Made by a program: the position numbers and the translations under genes
Notes under the pieces: generated by a model
What the model was told of the DNA's origin: nothing
The model's database searches: none
Seen by the model: only the letters and a program-made list of their open reading frames with translations
Shown here: positions 1 through 6,468 of the stretch, in pieces
Position numbering within the stretch: position 1 is the first letter of the stretch
Layout: the number at the start of each line of letters is the position of its first letter
Assembly (NCBI GenBank): GCA_036846645.1
Contig: DAIUBN010000019.1
Location: 1 to 26,132, forward strand
From: JAAYUD01 sp036846645
GTDB lineage: Bacteria > Bacteroidota > Bacteroidia > Bacteroidales > Bacteroidaceae
DNA: 26,132 bases
Direction of reading: 5' to 3'

Positions 1-1
1 G

Positions 2-595
2 ACCCCGGGAGCCAAAGGTATGAATGGGGCTATCGAGAGAGCCGGTGAACTGAGAGATGCTACTCCGGGTTCGGTGATACTTCAGCAGTTTGAGAATCCT
101 GCCAATCCTGCTATCCATGTGGCTACTACGGGTGAGGAGATATGGCGTGATACTGATGGCGAAGTGGCTATCTTTGTGGCTGGTGTCGGTACAGGCGGTA
201 CGGTGAGTGGCGTGGGTGAGGCTTTGAAAGCTCACAATCCTAAAGTACAGATTGTTGCTGTAGAACCGGCTACTTCGGCTGTTCTGTCGGGAGAACACTC
301 GGGACCACACAAGATACAAGGTATTGGTGCAGGCTTCATTCCGAAGACCTACAATCCGGCTGTAGTAGATACTATTATTAAGGTAGAAGACAACGATGCC
401 ATTCGTACCAGTCGCGAACTATCGAAAAAAGAAGGTCTGCTGGTAGGTATCTCTTCGGGCGCTGCGGTATATGCTGCCACTCAGCTGGCTCTGCTGCCCG
501 AGAATAAGGGTAAGAAGATTGTAGCTCTGCTTCCCGATACCGGTGAGCGTTACTTGTCGACCGTGCTCTATGCCTTTGAGGAATATCCTCTTTAG
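2..595 (+). CDS. cysK: Cysteine synthase A, 3' part (5' end outside window)
   Basis: PLP-dependent O-acetylserine sulfhydrylase; it makes cysteine from O-acetylserine and sulfide in the cytoplasm. The frame is open to the left edge and starts in the family motif TPGAKGM, so the ATG at 20 is internal and the true start lies upstream. About 197 C-terminal residues are present. Visible motifs are the glycine-rich PLP-phosphate loop GTGGTVSGVG, the segment HKIQGIGAGFIP, and the late GISSGAA stretch that lies close to the cofactor in this fold. The C-terminus (DTGERYLST, then a short tail) is complete for a CysK of about 310-315 residues. A convergent hairpin follows the stop. CysK rather than CysM or cystathionine beta-synthase is preferred from the TPGAKGM and GAGFIP segments, but the missing N-terminus leaves slight doubt. 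Confidence 0.93.
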   Translation, partial: TPGAKGMNGAIERAGELRDATPGSVILQQFENPANPAIHVATTGEEIWRDTDGEVAIFVAGVGTGGTVSGVGEALKAHNPKVQIVAVEPATSAVLSGEHSGPHKIQGIGAGFIPKTYNPAVVDTIIKVEDNDAIRTSRELSKKEGLLVGISSGAAVYAATQLALLPENKGKKIVALLPDTGERYLSTVLYAFEEYPL

Positions 596-616
596 CGCAG
601 CGACGACATAAAAAGG

Positions 617-665
617 CAGCATCCGAAATATAGAATGAATTGTTCAAACTATATTCCGGATGCTG
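617..665. terminator. Hairpin between convergent cysK and DUF2795 gene
   Basis: Two 16-base arms (617-632 and 650-665) pair with a single mismatch around a 17-base loop, just after the cysK stop. The T-rich run after the right arm is short, so termination may be weak. Its convergent position suggests it could serve both strands. A smaller 5-bp stem with a TTGC loop (696-709) lies nearer the DUF2795 gene. The rest of 596-754 shows no gene. Confidence 0.55.
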
Positions 666-754
666 TGTTTATATTCCGTAAGAATACAGACAAATCGACT
701 TTGCAGTCGTTCGTCCATTCATTTCAATGCAATAATGAGTTTACGTCTTTGCGT

Positions 755-976
755 TCAGTATTCCTCTTCATTAAAGAAGAAGTCTTCTTTGGTAGGATAG
801 TCGGGCCAAATATCTTCAATACTTTCATAAACTTCACCCTCATCTTCCATCTCCTGAAGATTCTCAATCACCTCAAGTGGAGCTCCCGAACGCATAGCGT
901 AGTCAATAAGCTCATCCTTAGTTGCAGGCCAAGGCGCATCTTCCAGTTTTGATGCTAATTCCAATGTCCAATACAT
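755..976 (-). CDS. DUF2795-like small acidic protein
   Basis: A 73-residue protein beginning MYWTLELASKLEDAPW and ending in an acidic tail (EDFFFNEEEY). The central segment, about residues 15-45 (WPATKDELIDYAMRSGAP, then VIENLQE), matches my recollection of DUF2795, a small domain of unknown function. An in-frame TTG lies 12 bases upstream, but the ATG at 976 is the better start. There is no signal peptide or membrane segment. It follows the cobalamin adenosyltransferase gene by about 70 bases and has its own promoter, with an exact TAnnTTTG box and a TTG 19 bases before it. That argues for independent expression. Function unknown; the net negative charge would suit a protein-binding role, but nothing here shows one. 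Confidence 0.75.
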   Translation of the reverse strand: MYWTLELASKLEDAPWPATKDELIDYAMRSGAPLEVIENLQEMEDEGEVYESIEDIWPDYPTKEDFFFNEEEY

Positions 977-1028
977 AGCTAAAAGCAATTTAAAGTTTTG
1001 TTCTAAATATATCTTTCTAATTTTTCCG

Positions 1029-1058
1029 CAAAAGTATAATAAAATCTTCTATATGCAA
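1029..1058 (-). promoter_or_regulatory. Bacteroidetes-type promoter for the DUF2795 gene
   Basis: Read on the minus strand: TTG (1058-1056), 19 bases, then TACTTTTG (1036-1029). This fits the Bacteroidetes -33/-7 consensus exactly. The -33 element lies inside the last codons of the adenosyltransferase gene. Predicted leader about 45 bases. Confidence 0.6.
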
Positions 1059-1612
1059 GTATTATCCCATAAAATTTCATCTGTTTTATTTTCTAAATTA
1101 ACTTTTCGTGATAAAACGAAAAAGTAATCTGACAAACGATTCATAAATTCCATCAATTCTTTATCAATGGGATGTTGTTCATCATATAAAGTGCAAATAC
1201 GTCTCTCGGCTCTCCTACAGACTGTTCGACAGATATGAGCCACTGCAGCACCTTTGCATCCGCCCGGTATAACGAAAGCTCTGAGGGGAGGCAATTGACC
1301 ATTTATGGCATCTATTTCGGTCTCAATACTTTTAACATTTTCGGGAGTAATATTTCTCACTTTTTCAGGTTTCACCTTCGAAAAGTCTGTAGCAAGGCAA
1401 CTGCATACTTGGAAAAGTTTGTTTTGTATGAAAAGCAGGAACTTCTTATCATGTTCTTCGGTGAGATACGTATAAAGAAATCCTGCGTTGGCGTTCAATT
1501 CGTCAACTGTGCCGTAAGCTTCGAGCTGTTTGTCGCTCTTAGAAATACGTGTACCTCCAATTAGTCCGGTTGTACCTTTGTCTCCTGTATGAGTGTAAAT
1601 GATATTTTTCAT
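1049..1612 (-). CDS. pduO: Cob(I)alamin adenosyltransferase, PduO type
   Basis: Transfers the 5'-deoxyadenosyl group of ATP to cob(I)alamin or cob(I)yrinic acid diamide, giving adenosylcobalamin for B12-dependent enzymes. At 187 residues it has the usual length. The N-terminal ATP-binding segment is present (TGDKGTTGLIGG, residues 9-20), as are the conserved VDELNA segment (36-41), the IPGG turn (115-118), the helix CRRAERR (132-138) and NRLSDYFFVLSR (158-169). These are the hallmark blocks of the PduO/MMAB fold, which is unrelated to CobA. It sits 31 bases after the methyltransferase-like gene with no clear promoter of its own, so it is probably cotranscribed with it. No other B12 gene lies nearby, which fits salvage of imported corrinoid. 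Confidence 0.93.
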   Translation of the reverse strand: MKNIIYTHTGDKGTTGLIGGTRISKSDKQLEAYGTVDELNANAGFLYTYLTEEHDKKFLLFIQNKLFQVCSCLATDFSKVKPEKVRNITPENVKSIETEIDAINGQLPPLRAFVIPGGCKGAAVAHICRTVCRRAERRICTLYDEQHPIDKELMEFMNRLSDYFFVLSRKVNLENKTDEILWDNTCI

Positions 1613-1643
1613 GGTATACTTTAATATATAACAAATGAAACAA

Positions 1644-2270
1644 TTAAAAGTTTACGATATAATGCTGTTTTATTCGAGAATGATCGAAAAATATAAGACC
1701 GACATCATATAAATCGAATGTGATGCCTATCTGGCTACTGTCTTTAATGGATTTCCAGAAGCACTTGGCATCTTTAGAATATCCTATCCCCTGAATGATG
1801 AGCAGCGACTCTGATGTAGCGCTATCGATGAGCGGTAGGCAGATATCTTTGAGCTGCTGCGTGCTGAATCCGGTGCGGACGTATGCTAGATAAGAGCCAT
1901 CGAATTTTGGAATCTTTCTACCTTCTGATATCAAATAGTTGGCTTTGCGGCACGACATCTTCATATAGTTGAAAGACATCGATTCCTTGCCTACGAAGAT
2001 GATGTTTTGAGGATGAACATAATTGGCCAGCCGATAGAGCAATCTACGTAGTTTGAGCGTCTCGCCGGCTGCTTGCAGATGCTTGTCGTGCGCTGCTTTG
2101 AGCGATTCCTCTTGGTCGAGCAAGTCGGCATAGTCGTAGTAGGGCCATCGCTCGTTGATGACTTCGGTGATGAGTTGGAATGCGAAAGGAGAGTGGACAC
2201 CATAACCTCGGCGATGTCTGAATCGGAGCAACCAGATAAAAGGACGTCTGAGTAGGATAGGTATCATCAT
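1644..2270 (-). CDS. Conserved Bacteroidetes protein, degenerate class I methyltransferase-like
   Basis: A 208-residue basic protein. It opens with a hydrophobic/arginine segment and the strong motif RGYGVHSPFAF (21-31), which I associate with a Bacteroidetes family annotated as SAM-dependent methyltransferases. The C-terminus (ITFDLYDVGLIFFD, then a KQHYIVNF ending) also fits that family. The place where a Rossmann methyltransferase carries its glycine-rich SAM loop reads IIFVGKESMSF (90-100), without the usual E-x-G-x-G pattern, so SAM binding is doubtful. The ATG is 9 bases after the SGNH hydrolase stop, so the two are almost surely cotranscribed. It has no signal peptide. Function unknown; possibly an inactive or altered methyltransferase. 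Confidence 0.72.
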   Translation of the reverse strand: MMIPILLRRPFIWLLRFRHRRGYGVHSPFAFQLITEVINERWPYYDYADLLDQEESLKAAHDKHLQAAGETLKLRRLLYRLANYVHPQNIIFVGKESMSFNYMKMSCRKANYLISEGRKIPKFDGSYLAYVRTGFSTQQLKDICLPLIDSATSESLLIIQGIGYSKDAKCFWKSIKDSSQIGITFDLYDVGLIFFDHSRIKQHYIVNF

Positions 2271-2279
2271 CTGCTATCT

Positions 2280-2933
2280 TTATTTGTGGCTAGGCACTGA
2301 AGCCAACACCTTATAAATGGTTTGGGCAATGACTTTCGAACCTTCTTCATTGGGGTGTATGCCGTCGGGGAAGTAGTCTTTCATACCAGCTGTGGCATGG
2401 TGGGTATCGATCACTGTGAGCCGATACTTCCCAGCTACCTTATTAATAATAGGTATGATCTCGTTTTCGATAATCCCGTTGTTGATGTTCCACCGCATTT
2501 CGTAAGCCGTAGCCGGATAGCAAAGGTAGATAGTGGGGTGTGACTTCAACTTCTTGAAAGCCTTGACCATTGTCTTCATATCTTTGATGAAGTCTTCTTT
2601 GTACTGCCAGTTCTCGGGCTTCGAATCGTTTGTTCCCAACTTGATGGTGACGATATCAGGCTCGTAGGCCAATGCTTCGCTATATGCAGGCCGTTTCATA
2701 TAAGGATAGCCGCCTCTCAGTATCAGTGTTGAACCGCTCACGCCGAAGTTGCGGACTTCATAGTTCGAGCCCAACAGTCTGCCCAGTACGACAGGATAAC
2801 TATCGGACTTAGGATTTTTGAGGCCGAATCCTTCTGTGATGCTGTTGCCAACGCAAGCCACTTTGATTACCTTCTGTGCCGATAGAGAGACGACAAAACA
2901 AAAGAGTAACAGAAAGGAAGCAATTCTTTTCAT
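2280..2933 (-). CDS. Secreted SGNH/GDSL-family hydrolase
   Basis: A 217-residue esterase or lipase-like hydrolase. The start at 2933 gives a clean signal peptide (MKRIASFLLLFCFVV, then SLSAQ), so it should act in the periplasm. An upstream ATG (2969) is rejected because it overlaps the promoter -7 box. SGNH blocks in order: GNSITEG with nucleophile Ser31; NFGVSG with Gly67; GTND with Asn102; DGIHPN with Asp190 and His193. All catalytic residues are therefore present. The family covers carbohydrate acetyl-esterases, acyl-protein thioesterases and sialate O-acetylesterases, and the sequence alone does not fix the substrate. It lies 51 bases downstream of the nucleoside kinase and 9 bases before the methyltransferase-like gene. 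Confidence 0.88.
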   Translation of the reverse strand: MKRIASFLLLFCFVVSLSAQKVIKVACVGNSITEGFGLKNPKSDSYPVVLGRLLGSNYEVRNFGVSGSTLILRGGYPYMKRPAYSEALAYEPDIVTIKLGTNDSKPENWQYKEDFIKDMKTMVKAFKKLKSHPTIYLCYPATAYEMRWNINNGIIENEIIPIINKVAGKYRLTVIDTHHATAGMKDYFPDGIHPNEEGSKVIAQTIYKVLASVPSHK

Positions 2934-2966
2934 TATGACAGGTCTTTTTGTGTTTCTATTTGAGTG

Positions 2967-2997
2967 CAAAGATAGTTTTTGAAATTAATATTTGAAA
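2967..2997 (-). promoter_or_regulatory. Bacteroidetes-type promoter for the SGNH hydrolase
   Basis: On the minus strand: TTTC (2997-2994, one base off TTTG), 19 bases, then TATCTTTG (2974-2967), an exact -7 match. The -33 part lies in the kinase 3' coding end. It supports the start at 2933, giving a leader of roughly 30 bases. Confidence 0.55.
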
Positions 2998-4658
2998 CTG
3001 CTGCCACCCAAAAATTCTCTAAGCAATGACGTAGGTGGTATCTCGGAGTCTTTGATAGGAACAAAGTACTGAAGGAATTTGCGTAGGCGATGTGCCTCGC
3101 TGTATTCGGGAGAATCTTTTGGTACACCGATCAAAACAGGTTCGACATGCATTCGGAGTACAGCCAACTCAAATAAAAGAGCAGAATTGAACATCACGTC
3201 GGCATTTTCTTGATAGGGGAATATCCACTTGTCTTCTCCAGCCCTTACACTTGGCCAACGAGAGATTGTATCTTGAGCAGAATAGCCGCGATAATTGAAG
3301 TCTCGGATGATACGTCTGAGCAACCTATTGTCGGTTGTCGGTATCCAGTTGTGATTGTCGAGCGAGATAGAGGTGAGTGCCGAGACATAGATTCTGAACT
3401 TTGTCTCTTCGGGTATTTCGGGAGTCAGAGCAGGATTTAAAGCATGTATTCCTTCTAGTACCAAGACATCATTATCATTCAATTTCAGTGTGTTGCCTTT
3501 GAATTCCTTTTTCCCCATCTGGAAATTGAAAGTAGGGAGCTGTACCTCTTCTCCATTCAGCAAGCAATTGATCTGCTTATTGAATAACTTCAGATCCAAG
3601 GCATAGAGAGATTCGTAGTCGTACTTCCCGTCTTTATCGAGTGGTGTCTGCTCGCGGTCTACAAAATAATTGTCGAGCGAGACCGGATGAGGCATCAGCC
3701 CGTTGGTCATCAACTGCACAGACAGTCGTTTACTGAATGTGGTCTTTCCGGAAGAAGAAGGGCCTGATATCAGAACAACTCTGACTCTACTACCATCCTT
3801 ATCTCTATTATAAATCATATCGGCTATCTGACCTATCTTTTTCTCTTGCAAAGCCTCCGATATCTTTATGGCTTCTGTGGCTTCTCCTTTAAGACATAGT
3901 TCGTTGAATCCTCCGACAGTTGAAACATTCATGATATCTTGCCAACGGCGGTATTCACTGTATACATCGAGCATCTTCTCTTGCTTGATGACATCTTCCA
4001 GGACATTAGGATTGTCTTTATTGGGTACTCTCAAGAGGAAACCATCATAATACTTGATGACATCGAATACTTTCAAGTAGCCTGTACTTGGCAGGAGGTT
4101 GCCATAATAGTAGTCTATGGTATCGCCTAGAGAATAATAATAGGTATATAGTGTTTTCGAAGTTTCTAATAACTTGGCCTTATCATTCATTCCACGTTCA
4201 TTGAATATCTTCACGGCATCGGTAGTGTGGCATTCGGTGCGGCGGAATGGGATGTTCATGGCAATCAGTTCCTCCATTCGAGTCTTGATCTTGGTGATAT
4301 CTTCGTCGGACAAAGATTTGCCGTGACTCAGGTTGCAGAAATAACCTCTCGAAACGGGATGTTCGACATACAGTTTGCTATCGGGAAACAATTCGCTGGT
4401 AGCTTTATAAAGTACAAAACAAAGAGAGCGGACATAAGTTCGCATTCCCGACGGATCACGAACATCGAGGAACTCTACATCTTTATTATTATAAACTCGG
4501 AAATTTAGTCCTTCAGACTTATTATTTACCTTTGCACTCACCACTTGAAAGGGCAAATTCAAGTTAAAACCAAAATAAATATCTAAAAGTGAGCATCCAA
4601 TGGGGAAATCTTTATAAAAATTATTATTTTTGCAGTAAATTTGTACCGTTTGTTTCAT
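2985..4658 (-). CDS. Nucleoside (uridine-type) kinase fused to ThrRS-like N-terminal domains
   Basis: 557 residues in two parts. The C-terminal half is a P-loop kinase of the uridine kinase/phosphoribulokinase family: Walker A GPSSSGKTTFSKR (299-311), then SLDNYFVDR, and VLVLEGIHALNP as the Walker B-like strand. It should phosphorylate a nucleoside (uridine/cytidine) or a related small molecule with ATP. The N-terminal half resembles the editing side of threonyl-tRNA synthetase: a TGS-like ubiquitin fold (about 1-65), then an N2-like domain with LYKATSELFP and HPVSRGYFC (about 75-200). This fused form is known in several bacterial phyla as 'nucleoside kinase', but the role of the ThrRS-like part is not established as far as I know. 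It begins 88 bases from the divergent Na/Pi transporter, with only an imperfect -7 box (4717-4724). Confidence 0.86.
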   Translation of the reverse strand: MKQTVQIYCKNNNFYKDFPIGCSLLDIYFGFNLNLPFQVVSAKVNNKSEGLNFRVYNNKDVEFLDVRDPSGMRTYVRSLCFVLYKATSELFPDSKLYVEHPVSRGYFCNLSHGKSLSDEDITKIKTRMEELIAMNIPFRRTECHTTDAVKIFNERGMNDKAKLLETSKTLYTYYYSLGDTIDYYYGNLLPSTGYLKVFDVIKYYDGFLLRVPNKDNPNVLEDVIKQEKMLDVYSEYRRWQDIMNVSTVGGFNELCLKGEATEAIKISEALQEKKIGQIADMIYNRDKDGSRVRVVLISGPSSSGKTTFSKRLSVQLMTNGLMPHPVSLDNYFVDREQTPLDKDGKYDYESLYALDLKLFNKQINCLLNGEEVQLPTFNFQMGKKEFKGNTLKLNDNDVLVLEGIHALNPALTPEIPEETKFRIYVSALTSISLDNHNWIPTTDNRLLRRIIRDFNYRGYSAQDTISRWPSVRAGEDKWIFPYQENADVMFNSALLFELAVLRMHVEPVLIGVPKDSPEYSEAHRLRKFLQYFVPIKDSEIPPTSLLREFLGGSSFKY

Positions 4659-4746
4659 TGTTTATTTTCTATTAAGTTCTTACTTGATATAAAGTTACTC
4701 AATAAATAACTACAGACAAAGGAAAATATATTTAATAAAACATAAT

Positions 4747-6444
4747 ATGTCAATTTTCGCTATTTTTAAGCTTTTGGGCTCTCTTGCCCTGCTTATGTTT
4801 GGTATGAAAACCATGAGTGAGGCATTACAAAAGCTTACGGGAGACAAACTGCGTAATGTTCTTGGTGCAATGACTACCAATCGTTTCACAGGTCTTCTTA
4901 CCGGAGCATTCGTGACTGCGACTATCCAATCATCGACTGCCACAACCGTTATGGTTGTCAGTTTTGTCAATGCTGGTCTTCTCACTCTAGCGCAATCCAT
5001 CAGTGTGATAATGGGTGCCAATATCGGTACTACGTTCACGGCATGGATTATGTCCATCTTCGGTTTCCAAATCAACTTAAGTGATTATGTCTTCTGTCTA
5101 TTCGCCATAGCTATTCCGCTTATCTTCTCTAAAAAGGGAAACAGGAAGTCTTTGGGCGAATTTATATTTGGCTTCTCATTCATGTTTCTTGGATTGTTCA
5201 CACTGCGTCAGACGGGTTCTGATATGCACTTGGAGAGCAATCCGATGATTCTTAATTTCATTGATTCTTGTAAGAACTGGGGCGGTCTGTCCATCTTGAT
5301 GTTCTTGCTTATCGGTGGTGTGCTGACCATGTGTGTTCAGTCTTCGGCAGCTGTTATGGCTATCACGATGATACTTTGTTCGGCTCATCCAGATAGTTTG
5401 GACCTGGGTATCGCATTGGTCATGGGTGAGAATATCGGTACAACGATTACTTCTAATATTGCTGCACTGACGGCCAACTCTCAGGCACGAAGAGCTGCAT
5501 TGTCGCATCTTATCTTCAATATGTTCGGTGTGGTCTGGGTGCTCTGTATCTTCCATCCGTTCATCAACTTCGATAAATATCTAGTGAATCTCGTAGTGCC
5601 CAATATGGACGAACATATCAAAGTGACGTTCTATCTTTCGGCATTCCATACCATGTTTAATGTGTGCAACGTACTTATGCTGATATGGTTTATCAAACCA
5701 TTCGAAAAAATTGTTTGCACGATTATCAAATCTAAAGATGAAGATGAGGAATTCCGTCTTCGTTTTATCTCTTCGGGAATGTTGTCGACAGCAGAGCTTT
5801 CTATCTTGCAGGCTCATAAAGAGATTATCTTGTTCAGCGAACGTATTCAACGTATGTTCGGTATGGTTCGCACCTTGCTTCATACCGAGAAAGATGATGA
5901 GTTTACCAAACTCTTCTCGCGAATCGAGAAGTACGAATCTATCAGCGACCACATGGAGATTGAAATTGCCAATTATCTGAATCAGGTTTCGGAAGGAAGA
6001 TTGAGCTCTGAAAGTAAGCTCTCTATCCGCGGCATGCTTCGTGAGGTGACGGAGATAGAAAGTCTTGGTGATAGTTGCTACAATCTGGCTCGTACCATCA
6101 GCCGCAGAAAGCAGACCAACATGGACTTCACCGAGCAGCAGTACGATCATATTCATTTTATGATGAAACTTGATGAGGATGCTCTAAGCCAGATGTTGCA
6201 GGTACTGGAGAAGACCGAACATCTTGAATCGGAAGTAAGTAAGAGCTATAATGTAGAGAACGAAATAAACAATTATCGTAACCAGTTGAAGACTCAGAAT
6301 ATTCTTGATGTGAACAACAAGCAGTACGACTATCAGATGGGCGTTTACTATATGGATATCATCAGTGAGTGCGAGAAATTGGGCGATTATGTGCTGAATG
6401 TAGTTGAGGCTAGTGCTGACGTTAAAGACAAAAAATTGCCTTGA
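4747..6444 (+). CDS. Na+/phosphate cotransporter family protein with PhoU-like tail
   Basis: 565-residue inner-membrane protein of the NptA/YjbB (Na_Pi_cotrans) family. The first roughly 330 residues are hydrophobic and carry the inverted repeat typical of the family: QSSTATTVM (61-69) with GANIGTTFTAW, and QSSAAVMAI (198-206) with GENIGTTITSN. The QSS motifs form the phosphate/sodium site in SLC34-like proteins. The last 220 or so residues are soluble, helical and PhoU-like (LREVTEIESLGDSCYNLARTI), probably regulatory. Direction of Pi movement is not certain: YjbB is reported as an exporter and NptA as an importer. The Ca2+ ATPase starts 24 bases after the stop, suggesting one transcript. 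The upstream gap (4659-4746) has no clear Bacteroidetes promoter on this strand. Confidence 0.9.
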   Translation: MSIFAIFKLLGSLALLMFGMKTMSEALQKLTGDKLRNVLGAMTTNRFTGLLTGAFVTATIQSSTATTVMVVSFVNAGLLTLAQSISVIMGANIGTTFTAWIMSIFGFQINLSDYVFCLFAIAIPLIFSKKGNRKSLGEFIFGFSFMFLGLFTLRQTGSDMHLESNPMILNFIDSCKNWGGLSILMFLLIGGVLTMCVQSSAAVMAITMILCSAHPDSLDLGIALVMGENIGTTITSNIAALTANSQARRAALSHLIFNMFGVVWVLCIFHPFINFDKYLVNLVVPNMDEHIKVTFYLSAFHTMFNVCNVLMLIWFIKPFEKIVCTIIKSKDEDEEFRLRFISSGMLSTAELSILQAHKEIILFSERIQRMFGMVRTLLHTEKDDEFTKLFSRIEKYESISDHMEIEIANYLNQVSEGRLSSESKLSIRGMLREVTEIESLGDSCYNLARTISRRKQTNMDFTEQQYDHIHFMMKLDEDALSQMLQVLEKTEHLESEVSKSYNVENEINNYRNQLKTQNILDVNNKQYDYQMGVYYMDIISECEKLGDYVLNVVEASADVKDKKLP

Positions 6445-6468
6445 CGCTAAATCAACCTTTATATTATA

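Noticed and set aside
635..952. 105-codon open frame on the plus strand
   Set aside because: It lies opposite the DUF2795 gene, has no family resemblance, and its hydrophobic composition comes from antisense reading of an acidic gene.
3939..4508. Short plus-strand open frames inside the nucleoside kinase region
   Set aside because: They are antisense to a conserved two-domain protein and show no start signals or homology that I can recognise.
5581..6156. 191-codon open frame on the minus strand
   Set aside because: It is antisense to the conserved PhoU-like tail of the Na/Pi transporter and shows no recognisable motif.
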